From NCBI GenBank assembly GCA_965229305.1, contig CBDDIZ010000029.1, forward strand, positions 141,783 to 205,782: 64,000 bases of DNA, read 5' to 3'. Of this stretch, positions 51,071-60,594 are shown piece after piece; position 1 is the first letter of the stretch; every line of letters begins with the position of its first letter. This DNA comes from JALHNI01 sp965229305 (GTDB taxonomy: Bacteria > Acidobacteriota > Terriglobia > Bryobacterales > Bryobacteraceae). Below the pieces are notes generated by a model. The model did no database searches. It had not been told where the DNA came from and was given only the letters and a program-made list of their open reading frames with translations. The translations under genes were made by a program, and so were the position numbers.

Positions 51071-52426
51071 TCATCCTACCAATGCGGGAACCACTTGGCC
51101 GTGGACGTCCGGCAAGGTGACGTCGCGTCCGCCAAAGCGGTACGTGAGCTTAGTGTGATCGAGGCCGAGGAGATGGAGGACCGTCGCGTGGAGGTCGTGC
51201 ACCGTGGTGACGTTCTCCACGGCGTGGTTGCCGAGTTCGTCGGTGTTGCCGTAGATGAGCCCGGCCTTCGAGCCGCCACCGGCCATCCAGATGGTGAAAC
51301 CGAAGGGATGATGGTCGCGCCCATCGCCGTTGCCGGTATCCGGCGTGCGGCCGAACTCGCCGGCCCAAAGGACGAGGGTGTCCTTGAGGAGTCCGCGAGA
51401 CTTGAGGTCTTTGATGAGCGCGGTGACGGCTTGGTCAGTGACGTTGGCGTTCGTTTCGTGACCTTCGCGAAGCTTGTCGTGCTGGTCCCAGGTGCCGTTG
51501 TTGCCGCCGTAGAGATTGGGCGGCGTAATCTCGACGAAGCGGACGCCGGCTTCCACCAGCCGCCGCGCGCGCAGGCATTGCAGGCCATAGGCTTTCTTGT
51601 GCGGGTTCTGGGCATCGAGGCCGTAGAGCTTCTTCGTCGCTTCCGACTCCTGGTCCAGGTTCAGGACGTCCGGCGCGAGCGACTGCATGCGGTACGCCAT
51701 TTCGAAGTTCGCGATGGCCGCTTCCACGGCGCCGTCATCGGCCGTGGCGCGCAGGAAGGCGCTGTCCTGACTGCGGAGGGCGGCCATTTTGGCACTTTGT
51801 AAGTCCGCCGGGCCGGCGGGGACGATGTTGTCGACGGGCGTGCCGGCAGCGCGCACGGGCATCGCCTGATGAGTGGCCGGCAGGAAGCCGTTCGAGAAGT
51901 TTTCCAGGCCGCCCGGCGGGTTATCGCCGTGGTTCAGGAGTAAGTAGCCGGGTAAGTTTTTATTCTCGCTGCCTAAGCCGTAATTCACCCAGGAGCCGAG
52001 CGACGGGAAGCCGCCGAAGTTACGTCCGGTATGCAGAAACACGTTGGCGCGGGCGTGGAGCGGGAACTCGCTCTTCATCGAACGAACGACGCAGAGTTCG
52101 TCAGCGACCTGCGCGATGTGGGGGAAGATCTCGCTGACCGGCAAGCCAGAGTGGCCGTACTGTTTGAACGCCCACGGCGACTTAAGCCACTTGCGCTTGG
52201 GGCCCGCGACATAGCTTTCGAGCACGGCTTGCTTGCCGTCCAGTTCGGCGAGCTTGGGCTTGGGATCAAAGCTATCCATGTGTGAGACGCCGCCGGGCAT
52301 AAAGCAGAAGATGACATTCTTCGCCTTCGCGGGATGGTGCGCGGCGGCTTGGGCGATGGACTGAAAGGCCAGATAGCCGAAGCCGTTGCTGGCGGTGCGG
52401 AGTAATTGACGGCGGCTGAGGTTCAT
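51071..52426 (-). CDS. DUF1501 protein, Tat-exported
   Basis: 451 aa from the ATG at 52426. A twin-arginine leader (SRRQLLRTASNGFGYLAF) precedes a sulfatase-like DUF1501 domain (IFCFMPGGVSHMDSFDPKP, WAGEFGRTPDTGNGDGRDHH). Typical partner of the DUF1549/DUF1553 cytochrome gene that overlaps it by 4 nt. Common in planctomycetes and acidobacteria; function unknown, possibly in polymer degradation. Confidence 0.92.
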   Translation of the reverse strand: MNLSRRQLLRTASNGFGYLAFQSIAQAAAHHPAKAKNVIFCFMPGGVSHMDSFDPKPKLAELDGKQAVLESYVAGPKRKWLKSPWAFKQYGHSGLPVSEIFPHIAQVADELCVVRSMKSEFPLHARANVFLHTGRNFGGFPSLGSWVNYGLGSENKNLPGYLLLNHGDNPPGGLENFSNGFLPATHQAMPVRAAGTPVDNIVPAGPADLQSAKMAALRSQDSAFLRATADDGAVEAAIANFEMAYRMQSLAPDVLNLDQESEATKKLYGLDAQNPHKKAYGLQCLRARRLVEAGVRFVEITPPNLYGGNNGTWDQHDKLREGHETNANVTDQAVTALIKDLKSRGLLKDTLVLWAGEFGRTPDTGNGDGRDHHPFGFTIWMAGGGSKAGLIYGNTDELGNHAVENVTTVHDLHATVLHLLGLDHTKLTYRFGGRDVTLPDVHGQVVPALVG

Positions 52427-55400
52427 CGCAGGTACAGAAACTCCTTGACGTTGAAGAGGGTGTGGGCGACGTCCGTCCAGACGGGCTCGCTGGTGAGTAA
52501 GTCCGTGGCTTGGTGACGCCGCGCAAAGTCGTTGGTGAGGGAACGCCATTGAGCGAGCTCTTCGGCGGTGGCCGGACGGCCCAGAGCTTGCTGGAACATG
52601 CTGGCAAGGCGGGCATCGAGCGCGTCGTCGCGACGGACGATGAGGCGCTTGGCCCAGACGTGAGCCTGATCGAGCACAAAGGGGTCGTTGAGCATGGCGA
52701 GCGCCTGCGGCGGGACGTTGGTAACGTCGCGGTTGCCGCGGGTCTGGAGCGGGCTGGGGAAGTCGAAGATCTCAAGGAAGCGCGGGCCTTCCATGCGGGT
52801 GATCTTGACATAGATGCTGCGGCGGCCATCACCGTCGAGGGGACCTTGGAAGAGGCGGCGGTGCTGCTGGGGTTCGCCGCGGTGGGGCTGAATGCTGGGT
52901 CCGTAGAGCCGGTCGTCGAGGCGGCCGGAGACGGCGAGAAGAGTATCGCGAACGGCTTCGGCTTCCAGACGGCGGACGGGATAATGCGCCAGCAGGGTGT
53001 TGAGCGGGTCCTTGGCGCGAGTGGCGGCGTCAACCGCGCTCGATTGCTGGAAGGCCTCGGAGGTGAGCAAGAGGCGCAGTAACTTCTTGGTGGACCAACC
53101 CTGGCGCATATACTCAGCCGCTAAGTAGTCGAGTAATTCCGGGTGTGAGGGCGCGGCGCCGTTATGGCCGAAGTCATCGGTGCTGGCGACGATGCCGCGT
53201 CCAAAGGCGTGATGCCAAAGGCGGTTCACCATCAGGCGCGCGGTGAGCGGATTATCCGGGCTGGCCATCGCCTCGGCGAGTTCGCGGCGGCCACTGCCTT
53301 GCGGACCGACGGGCTTGAGCTTCGAGGGCATCAGCGTGAGGAAATGACGCGGAGCAATCGGACCAGGGTTGAGAGCGGAGCCCGCCAGGAAGATGGGATG
53401 GTCCTTACCGGGGTCGAAGTCGCCCATGCCGGCGACCACGGTGGGCGTGGTGAAGGCGCTTTCCGCGGCACGATACTGATCCGTAAGTTCGCGCAAGTGA
53501 GGCGTGAGATTGCGCGAGTTGATGAGGATGCCAGACTGGAGCAGCCAATCGAGCCAAGTGACTTGCTCGGGAGTCGGTTGGCCGTCGCGCCAGGCGCGCA
53601 GAGCGTTGGTGACGAGGGTCTGGAAGCGGTCGGCCGTGGGGTCAGCGACGAGGTCCGCGAGGTGGTTCAGCGGAGCCTTAGGGGCGACATCTTCATCGTG
53701 ATAGACGACGCGGGTGATGCCGAAGTAAGAGCGCGGACTGTCGTCGACGGCGACCTTGAGACGGCCCGGACGCTCAGGCAGGCGCGGGTTATCCGACTTG
53801 GTATTGAGCTCGAGATAGACGGGGAACTTCTGAGCAAGGTTGGTGGAGACTTTCTCCCAGCGGAGGTCCTGATGATCGAGTAACTCGTGACCTTCGCCGA
53901 TGACGCAGTTATCGACAATGACCCGGCGGGCGGCGAACTTACCGCCTTGGAGTAAGAGGCTGACGTACTTCTTATTGGAAGGCAGGAGCGGCGAACGGAG
54001 CGAGCCGTTCAAACGGTCCGTGAGGCGGTTGGTGAACAGGCCGGCCTGGAAGATGGTGCCGATGGCATCGCTGCCTTCGGTGGCGAGAGAGAAGTCGCCG
54101 GCGGAGGCGGGCCCGGCTTGCAGGCCGAGTCCTTCGACGGCCCAGCCGGCGGGGAGACCTTGGGTGAAGTCAGCGGCGGTGACGAACTTCTCGCGGTTGA
54201 AGGTCTCGCGCGCGGCGGTCTCTTGGGTGTACGTGTCGCGAGAATTGGCAAAGACGGCGAGGGGATCGGCGAGGTCGACCTTGTCGCGGTCGAGTAACTG
54301 GCGCCAACGCTGGATGCGGACGGGGTCGAGCTGCGCGGCAAGCTGAGCGGCGGCGCGTTCGTCTTTCTTCGCGGCGAGAGCCGCTTTCAATTCGGCGCCG
54401 ACGCTGGCCGTCGTGCTGAGCCAGGCGGTGGCAAGTTCGCGGCGTATGTCCGCCTTGAGGGCGACGATGCGGTCGGCCGCGGGGACCTTAGTCTCGAGCG
54501 TGCGCGCGACCGGCCGCGAACTATTCAGAATGCCGTAGAGGGCGTAGTAGTCTTCGGTGGGGATCGGGTCGATCTTATGATCGTGGCAGCGGGCGCAAGA
54601 AACGGTGACGCCCTGGAAGGCTTTCGTCAGAGTATCGATCTGGTTGTCGACGACGTCGGTGCGAAGCTCGCGGAACTGGTCGCAGTTATCGTGACCCATC
54701 TCGCCGAGACGATAGAAGGCGGTCGCCAGCATCGACTCGTTGCGGCCATCGACCACGCGGGGCGCGGGCAGCAAGTCACCGGCAACATGCTCACGCACAA
54801 ATTGGTTGTAGGGGACGTCAAGGTTGAAAGCGCGAATCAGGTAGTCGCGATAGCGCCAGGCACCCTGAATCTCATAGTTCCACTCGTAGCCGTAAGTTTC
54901 GGCGTAACGGACGACGTCCATCCAGTGACGGGCCCAACGCTCGCCGTAACGGGGCGAGGCGAGTAACTCATCGACAAATGCCTCGTACGACTGCTGGCCG
55001 TTGACGAAGCGTTCCAACTGCTCTGGCTGGGGCGGCAGCCCGGTGATGACGTACGCGGCGCGGCGCGCGAGAATGCGCTTCTCCGCCGGCTTCGCACGCA
55101 TGAGACCAGCGGAGGTGCGCTTCTGATCGAGGAAACGGTCAACCGCATTCGCCGCCTTGCCGGGGGGCGGGGTCACCGCGCGAACCGGTTGATAGGACCA
55201 ATGCGCTTTCAGTAGCTTTTCGTAGAACCCGGCTTTGGCGGGCTTGCCGCCAGCGACGGCAGCGGGCCACACTAAACCGGAGCGAACCCAGGCTTCGAGG
55301 GCGGCAATCTCCGCCTCGGGCAGCTTGCCGCCCATGGGCATCTTGGTCGTGCCCTGATGCTTGACGACCTTGATCAGGAGGCTGGTATCCGGCTGGCCGG

Positions 55401-55602
55401 GGACGGCCGCAGGACCGTTGAGGCCGCCCTTGAGGATGGCTTCTCGCGAGTCCAGACGTAGCGCCGCAAACTGTTTCTCAGCGCCGTGGCAGGACTGGCA
55501 CTTGGCGGCCAGCACCGGTCTTACCTTGCGCTCAAAAAATTCCAGATCCTCCGCCGCGGGGGCCAAGCCAGCGACGACGGTGAGCAATGCCAGTATCCGC
55601 AT
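52423..55602 (-). CDS. planctomycete-type cytochrome c/DUF1549/DUF1553 protein
   Basis: 1059 aa. Signal peptide MRILALLTVVAGLAPAAEDL, a cytochrome-c-like domain with one haem motif CQSCH near residue 36, then DUF1549 and DUF1553 domains (RYGERWARHWMDVVRYAETYG, RHFLTLMPSKLKPVGP, LTARLMVNRLWHHAFGRGIV). Translationally coupled to the DUF1501 gene (ATGA). It probably acts with it at the cell surface; the electron-transfer or polymer-degrading role is unproven. Confidence 0.92.
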   Translation of the reverse strand: MRILALLTVVAGLAPAAEDLEFFERKVRPVLAAKCQSCHGAEKQFAALRLDSREAILKGGLNGPAAVPGQPDTSLLIKVVKHQGTTKMPMGGKLPEAEIAALEAWVRSGLVWPAAVAGGKPAKAGFYEKLLKAHWSYQPVRAVTPPPGKAANAVDRFLDQKRTSAGLMRAKPAEKRILARRAAYVITGLPPQPEQLERFVNGQQSYEAFVDELLASPRYGERWARHWMDVVRYAETYGYEWNYEIQGAWRYRDYLIRAFNLDVPYNQFVREHVAGDLLPAPRVVDGRNESMLATAFYRLGEMGHDNCDQFRELRTDVVDNQIDTLTKAFQGVTVSCARCHDHKIDPIPTEDYYALYGILNSSRPVARTLETKVPAADRIVALKADIRRELATAWLSTTASVGAELKAALAAKKDERAAAQLAAQLDPVRIQRWRQLLDRDKVDLADPLAVFANSRDTYTQETAARETFNREKFVTAADFTQGLPAGWAVEGLGLQAGPASAGDFSLATEGSDAIGTIFQAGLFTNRLTDRLNGSLRSPLLPSNKKYVSLLLQGGKFAARRVIVDNCVIGEGHELLDHQDLRWEKVSTNLAQKFPVYLELNTKSDNPRLPERPGRLKVAVDDSPRSYFGITRVVYHDEDVAPKAPLNHLADLVADPTADRFQTLVTNALRAWRDGQPTPEQVTWLDWLLQSGILINSRNLTPHLRELTDQYRAAESAFTTPTVVAGMGDFDPGKDHPIFLAGSALNPGPIAPRHFLTLMPSKLKPVGPQGSGRRELAEAMASPDNPLTARLMVNRLWHHAFGRGIVASTDDFGHNGAAPSHPELLDYLAAEYMRQGWSTKKLLRLLLTSEAFQQSSAVDAATRAKDPLNTLLAHYPVRRLEAEAVRDTLLAVSGRLDDRLYGPSIQPHRGEPQQHRRLFQGPLDGDGRRSIYVKITRMEGPRFLEIFDFPSPLQTRGNRDVTNVPPQALAMLNDPFVLDQAHVWAKRLIVRRDDALDARLASMFQQALGRPATAEELAQWRSLTNDFARRHQATDLLTSEPVWTDVAHTLFNVKEFLYLR

Positions 55603-55634
55603 CCTCCCCTATGATGCCACCAAGCGGCGCGGCA

Positions 55635-56153
55635 TCAATCCGGGCGGCGTGGTTCGTGGAGATGATGCTCCACTCCGAGTTGGGGCTCCGTGCCGGTGAA
55701 CCAGCCTTTGACCAGCTCGTAAAGGATTACAGGCTTAGGCTTGTTGACCTCAAGGAACTCGGCGGCATGAATCTGAACGCCGATCAGCACAAGGCGCGGA
55801 TCGTCCGAAGTACCGTCGCGGGCGTCGCCGCGATCGGGGAACCAGATCTTCCAGTCCGGAGCGTAGAGCTCGCGAATCTTCTGCCGGTCCGTCGTGACGA
55901 CGGCGGTACCGGAGACGGAGATCCATTCCATGGTGCTGTTTTTGAAGTACGTAAGGTTGATGTGCTTGTCGAAGGCGAGGTCCGCCAACTTGGCGGTGCC
56001 GGCAGCGGTGACGAACCAGAGATCCGCCCCGTCGGCGCGTTTCTGCGTGGCCATGGCCCGCGAGCGCAGATGACCATCCGCGCGGCGGGTGGTCATCATG
56101 GCGACTTCGATTTTCTCGATCAACTGATAGAAGATATCCAGTTCGGAGTTCAT
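55635..56153 (-). CDS. pyridoxamine 5'-phosphate oxidase-fold (general stress protein 26-like) protein
   Basis: A 172-aa flavin-binding split-barrel protein of the general-stress 26-like group: IEVAMMTTRRADGHLRSRAM, LWFVTAAGTAKLADL, ISVSGTAVVTTDRQKIREL. Probably binds FMN or F420; the reaction is unknown. It follows the DUF2383 gene on the same strand with a 9-nt gap. Confidence 0.85.
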   Translation of the reverse strand: MNSELDIFYQLIEKIEVAMMTTRRADGHLRSRAMATQKRADGADLWFVTAAGTAKLADLAFDKHINLTYFKNSTMEWISVSGTAVVTTDRQKIRELYAPDWKIWFPDRGDARDGTSDDPRLVLIGVQIHAAEFLEVNKPKPVILYELVKGWFTGTEPQLGVEHHLHEPRRPD

Positions 56154-56162
56154 GGCATCCTG

Positions 56163-56609
56163 CTAAGCGTGAACTGATTTGAGCGTCTCGTGGAGGCTGG
56201 CAATGCGGCCCAGCGCCGTCTGCAGATGCTGGAGCTGGTGCTCGACCAGACCGCGGGCCGAGCCCAAATCTTCCGAAAGTGCACTTTGGAAGGCAGAAAC
56301 TGCCGACTCGTCGCCGCGCTGGCATTCTTCCAGGATGGCCAAATCTTCGCGCGTGCTGATGGCTGCTTTGAGATTGATCCAGCCGCGATGAAGGTCGCCG
56401 GCCACGGTGCCGGTCTTTTCGGGAGTTTCGCCGAGTTGTTGGACGATTTGTTGGAGTTGGGCCGCGAAATCGGCCCTTTCGGCGCCCAATTTCTGCAGAA
56501 GCGTCTTGAGTTCAGGACGCTGAGCGTCGTTGGCGGCCGTCGTGTAGCCGAGGTGACCGTCGTTGAGGGTCTCGATCAATCCGTTAAGGGTGCTGGTAAG
56601 AGTGGACAT
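56163..56609 (-). CDS. DUF2383 (PA2169-like) four-helix-bundle protein
   Basis: 148 aa, a ferritin-like helical bundle of the DUF2383 family, TLNGLIETLNDGHLGYTTA at the start and GDLHRGWINLKAAI in the middle. Often found in stress islands; function unknown. Shares an operon with the stress-26-like gene. The 94-nt gap above it holds no clear structure. Confidence 0.82.
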   Translation of the reverse strand: MSTLTSTLNGLIETLNDGHLGYTTAANDAQRPELKTLLQKLGAERADFAAQLQQIVQQLGETPEKTGTVAGDLHRGWINLKAAISTREDLAILEECQRGDESAVSAFQSALSEDLGSARGLVEHQLQHLQTALGRIASLHETLKSVHA

Positions 56610-56703
56610 GCCATTCTCAGAAGCAGCTTGACGGCCAACAAAGTGCCTGGTTGAGCGAGCCCAACATTCGCGGACCGCTCTTTAGCGAGGCTGAAGCGAG
56701 TTC

Positions 56704-58167
56704 CTAGACCGCCGACAGAGTCTTGCGATAGAGGCTCTGGCCGTTTAGGTCGCGCAGGTCGACGCTGAGCGTCCGATTGCCGCCGTCGACGTTAATCTCG
56801 CCGAAGAACTGATAGCCATCGGCGGGGCCGCAACTGGCCATGCCTTTGGGCGGGTAACGGTTAAAGTCGACACGGGGGCGAAAAGTGGCGTCGAGTTCGC
56901 CGGGTCCGAACGAGCCAGCGTTCAACGGTCCGGCCACGAATTCCCAGAAGGGGTCGCCCATCGGCGGCGTGTATTCGTGGGCCGCGCAGTAATGGACGTC
57001 GGCGGTGATCCAGATCGTATTGCGGATGCCGTGCTGCTTCATGAAGGAGAGCAGATCCGCGATTTCGAGTTCCCTGCCCTTCGGCGGACCGCCGTCGCCG
57101 TTGGCGACCGCTTCCCAACGGCCGGGGCCGTCGCCCACGTTCAAGCCCAGTGGCATATCCGAAGCAATGATCTTGAACAAGGCTTTCGATTGGCGCAGGC
57201 CGTTCTTGAGCCAGGCGCGCTGGGCTTCACCGAGATAAGTGGTGTCGGCGGACTCAACGGTCTGCAGGTTCGCAGTGTTCGGTCCACGGTAGCTGCGCAT
57301 GTCGATCAGGAAGACGTCGACCAGCGGTCCGTAGGAGATCTGGCGATAGATGCGGCCGGCGTCATCGCGCTGGAAGCGGATGGGGCTGTAATCGAGAAAG
57401 GCGCGCTTGCCGCGTTCGGTGAGCAGGCGGACGTTCTTCTCGCGATAGGCCGGGTTGTCGCGGATGTCCTTTGACGGCGACCAGTTGTTCATCACCTCGT
57501 GGTCGTCCCATTGCCAGAGTTGGGGAATTTCGGCATTAAAGCGGCGAAGGTTCCGGTCGAGCAGGTTGTAGCGATAGGCGCCGCGGAACTCGTCGAGCGT
57601 CTCGGCGACCTTGCTCTTCTCTTCAGTGACGACGTTCTTCCAGAGGGTGCCGTTCTTCAGCTTCATCTCGCGCGGCACCGGGCCATCGGCGTAGATGGTG
57701 TCGCCCGAGTGAATGAAGACGTCCGGCTGAAGTTGGCGCATGGACTCGTAGATCTTCATGCCGCCGAACTCTTCGTTGATGCCCCAACCCTGGCCGACCG
57801 TGTCACCGCCCCAGGTGAGGCGGAGCTGATTGGGCCGGGCGGGAGGCGTTCGAAAGCGTCCCGTGACGGGCTGGCTGTTGTTGACCTGGACGTTGAGCAG
57901 AATCGTCTGGCCGGCGGGCAGATTGGCGAGGTCGAGACGGCCGGTGAAGTCGGTTTCGGCGGTGAGAATGGGGCCCTTGACGCGATGGACGACGCCGCGC
58001 TCGGAGGTGCGCCATTCGACGTTCATCTGCCCGGGCGCTGAAGACCGCGTCCAGACGAGGGCGCGGCCGGCTTGGACGTCACCAATCTGGATGCCTTGCG
58101 CGAGTTGAGGACGGTCCTGGCCAAGAAGGAGAGTGGGAGCGCCGAACAGCAGTTCGCGGCGTTTCAT
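56704..58167 (-). CDS. PhoD-family alkaline phosphatase/phosphodiesterase
   Basis: 487 aa. Tat-like start (MKRRELLFGAPTLLLG), an N-terminal fibronectin-like domain and the PhoD metallophosphatase domain: SGDTIYADGPVP, LWQWDDHEVMNNWSPSKD, TADVHYCAAHEY. PhoD enzymes release phosphate from mono- and diesters using Fe/Ca at the cell surface. It overlaps the HerA-like gene by 4 nt, so the two are translationally coupled. Confidence 0.92.
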   Translation of the reverse strand: MKRRELLFGAPTLLLGQDRPQLAQGIQIGDVQAGRALVWTRSSAPGQMNVEWRTSERGVVHRVKGPILTAETDFTGRLDLANLPAGQTILLNVQVNNSQPVTGRFRTPPARPNQLRLTWGGDTVGQGWGINEEFGGMKIYESMRQLQPDVFIHSGDTIYADGPVPREMKLKNGTLWKNVVTEEKSKVAETLDEFRGAYRYNLLDRNLRRFNAEIPQLWQWDDHEVMNNWSPSKDIRDNPAYREKNVRLLTERGKRAFLDYSPIRFQRDDAGRIYRQISYGPLVDVFLIDMRSYRGPNTANLQTVESADTTYLGEAQRAWLKNGLRQSKALFKIIASDMPLGLNVGDGPGRWEAVANGDGGPPKGRELEIADLLSFMKQHGIRNTIWITADVHYCAAHEYTPPMGDPFWEFVAGPLNAGSFGPGELDATFRPRVDFNRYPPKGMASCGPADGYQFFGEINVDGGNRTLSVDLRDLNGQSLYRKTLSAV

Positions 58168-60497
58168 TCGGGGCTCCAGGCGAGGCCCACCAGCTTGACG
58201 GTGATGGCCGTCTTCTTCGCCTTCAGGTCGAGCTTTTCCAGCTCTTCGGCGGAGCCCGCGGGGATCTGGTCGATCTCGGCCTGCACCTGAGCTTCGAGCT
58301 CTTTAATGTGCTCCTGGACGGCGGCGACGGTTTCGCCCGCGCGGTCGACGTCGCTCGACTCCTTGCGGACTTTGCTCAGTGAACCGACCGCTTTGCCGGC
58401 CGCGCTGATCGCTTTTTCGGTGGTGCTTTTGCGTCCGCCACCGAACAGCGCGCCGAGAACGCTGGAGCCAATGCTGACGGCGGCTCCGAGCCATTGTCCT
58501 TGCGACTGTTCCTTCTCGCGAGCTTCGGCCTGCTGGGCGCGCAGCAGACGGTCATTGAGGCTGTTGAGCTTCGTCGCGTAGCGCTGACGGATCGCCTCGA
58601 TCTGGGCGTCGCGAGCTTCGCGTTGGGATTGCGCAATGCGGATGCGAAACTTGGCTTCGGCTTCGCCGGGCTCGGAGACGTCGCCGGAAACGGGGCTGCG
58701 ATAGAGGGTCAGCGTCTCGCAGCCGAAGACGTAATTGACGAAGTCCTTTTGCCACTTGGGGTAGTTCTTGGCGACCCCGGCCGCGGGGGCGAGTTCGGCG
58801 AAGGTGCCGGCTTCGGCAGGCGTCTTTTCGAGGTCTTCGGGAGCCACGTCGACCGCGTAGGCCTTCTCCCAATTGACAGGCAGCGCGCCGTCTTCGATGG
58901 GCACCAGATAGCTGACTTCGCGGAGGTAGTCGCTGTCGAGAGTTTTGTCGCTGAAGCGCACGCTGGCAGCGGCAAACAAGCGTGAGTGATAGCTGGGGTC
59001 GCTCGCGGCCGAAGGCAGGAAGTACTGCGGAATCTCCGGCGGAAGAATGGGGCGCGTGCCTCCCGCGGCGGACTTCCTCACCGCGCTGGGAGCGACGGTC
59101 GCCGAGGACTTGCGGTCCTTCATCAAGGTTTGAATCTGGGCTCGGGTGAGCGGGCCGCGCAGATAGCTCAACGCCCAACGCGACTCGAAGACCACGGGCG
59201 CGTTGTCGTGCACGTTGTTCATCAGAAAGACGCGCTTGCCGAGACTCGAGAGCAACTGGTCCATGGCGGCCCGGTTGAAGCCTTTGCCGCCCTCGGCGGA
59301 GGCGCTTTCGAGGCCGTCGAGCAGGCGGCTCTTGTCACGGTCGGTCTGCAGCCGTCCGATAAACCAGGTGCCGGTGTTGCCGAGCCCTTTGTAGTCGAGG
59401 TCGACCGGATTCTGCGTGGCGAGCACAACGCCGACGCCATAGGCGCGGGCCTGCTTGAGGAGCGTGAGCAGAGGCTTCTTCGAAGGCGGATTGGCGATGG
59501 GCGGGAAGTAGCCGAAGATCTCGTCCATGTAGAGGATGGCGCGCAGACTGGTGGTGCCAGTCTGTTTGCGCGTCCAGGCGAGGAACTCATTGAGCAGCAG
59601 CGAGACGAAGAACATGCGCTCGCTGTCGCTGAGATGGGCGATCGAGATCACCGACATACGCGGCTTGCCTTGCGCAGTGTAGAGCAGGCTTTGGATGTCG
59701 AGCGCGTCGCCCTCCATCCAGGACTCGAAGCCGGGCGAAGCCAGCAGGTTGTTGAGGGCCGTGGCGAGTTCGAAGCGCTCCTTGGCCGGGTAGAAGCCTT
59801 CGAGATCCATCACGCCGATCTTCTGGAAGCCGGGCTGCTGAATGTCGTGGATGATGCCGGCAAGGTCGAGCGAACGGCCGTCGGCCCAGGCGCGGGACAG
59901 GATCTGCGAGAGCAGAATGTGCTCGCGGCTTTTGACGGGGTCGGCGTCGATGCCGAGCAGGCCGAGGAGAGCGGTGGCCGTGGTGGTGACGCGGTCGCGA
60001 ATGGCTTCGCGGTCGTCGGTGTCAGGCGGCTCGAAGGAGCGGACGATGCTGAGCGGCAGGCCGGCAGAAGAGCCCGGAGTGTAAATGGCGAGGTCGACCG
60101 TGGCGAGAAGCTTCTTGATACGGTCCCCGGTCTGGCCCCACTTGGCGAGGCCATTTTTCCACAGGTCCGCTTGCTGCTGGGCGTAATCGTCGAGCGAGAC
60201 GCCTTGCTGCTTGGCCTCTTCGGCGTTCACCCAGGGCGCAAATTCTTCCGCACTGAGGTTCGGAAATTGCAGCAGGAGGTTACCGAGATCGCCCTTGGGG
60301 TCGATCATGAGGGCGGGAATACCGTCGATGGCCGCTTCCTCGAGAAGGCTGAGACAAAGTCCGGTTTTGCCGGAGCCGGTCATGCCGACGCAAACGGCGT
60401 GGGTGACGAGGTCTTTCGAGTCGTAGAGGAGGAGATTATCGGGGGCCTGGGGGTCGCGGCCCAGGTAAAAAACGCCGAGCTTTTCGAAGTCCTGCAT
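58164..60497 (-). CDS. HerA-like (DUF87/DUF853) AAA+ ATPase
   Basis: 777 aa from the ATG at 60497. Walker A GMTGSGKT (residues 38-45), the IDPKGDLGNLLLQFPN segment, Walker B ILYMDEIFGYFP near 300, and a C-terminal coiled coil with a small hydrophobic GSSVLGALFGGGRK segment. Relatives are DNA-pumping ATPases, some of them phage-defence or DNA-repair components. No HerA-partner nuclease (NurA) or SIR2/defence gene is next to it; it is coupled to phoD instead. Confidence 0.85.
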   Translation of the reverse strand: MQDFEKLGVFYLGRDPQAPDNLLLYDSKDLVTHAVCVGMTGSGKTGLCLSLLEEAAIDGIPALMIDPKGDLGNLLLQFPNLSAEEFAPWVNAEEAKQQGVSLDDYAQQQADLWKNGLAKWGQTGDRIKKLLATVDLAIYTPGSSAGLPLSIVRSFEPPDTDDREAIRDRVTTTATALLGLLGIDADPVKSREHILLSQILSRAWADGRSLDLAGIIHDIQQPGFQKIGVMDLEGFYPAKERFELATALNNLLASPGFESWMEGDALDIQSLLYTAQGKPRMSVISIAHLSDSERMFFVSLLLNEFLAWTRKQTGTTSLRAILYMDEIFGYFPPIANPPSKKPLLTLLKQARAYGVGVVLATQNPVDLDYKGLGNTGTWFIGRLQTDRDKSRLLDGLESASAEGGKGFNRAAMDQLLSSLGKRVFLMNNVHDNAPVVFESRWALSYLRGPLTRAQIQTLMKDRKSSATVAPSAVRKSAAGGTRPILPPEIPQYFLPSAASDPSYHSRLFAAASVRFSDKTLDSDYLREVSYLVPIEDGALPVNWEKAYAVDVAPEDLEKTPAEAGTFAELAPAAGVAKNYPKWQKDFVNYVFGCETLTLYRSPVSGDVSEPGEAEAKFRIRIAQSQREARDAQIEAIRQRYATKLNSLNDRLLRAQQAEAREKEQSQGQWLGAAVSIGSSVLGALFGGGRKSTTEKAISAAGKAVGSLSKVRKESSDVDRAGETVAAVQEHIKELEAQVQAEIDQIPAGSAEELEKLDLKAKKTAITVKLVGLAWSPE

Positions 60498-60524
60498 CGT
60501 TATCAAGGATAGCGATGTTTGACG

Positions 60525-60565
60525 AAAAAAATGGCCGGTTCGCAGACCTGAGTCGCGGACCGGCC
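60525..60565 (-). terminator. intrinsic terminator after the glycine-zipper gene
   Basis: On the minus strand an 11-bp stem (GGCCGGTCCGC against GCGAACCGGCC, one C-A mismatch) at 60533-60565 is followed by ATTTTTTT (60531-60525). This ends the glycine-zipper transcript, and possibly that of the genes above it, just before the HerA-like gene. Confidence 0.85.
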
Positions 60566-60594
60566 GTAAGGGTTGTGCTGGCGTGTTGGGAGCT

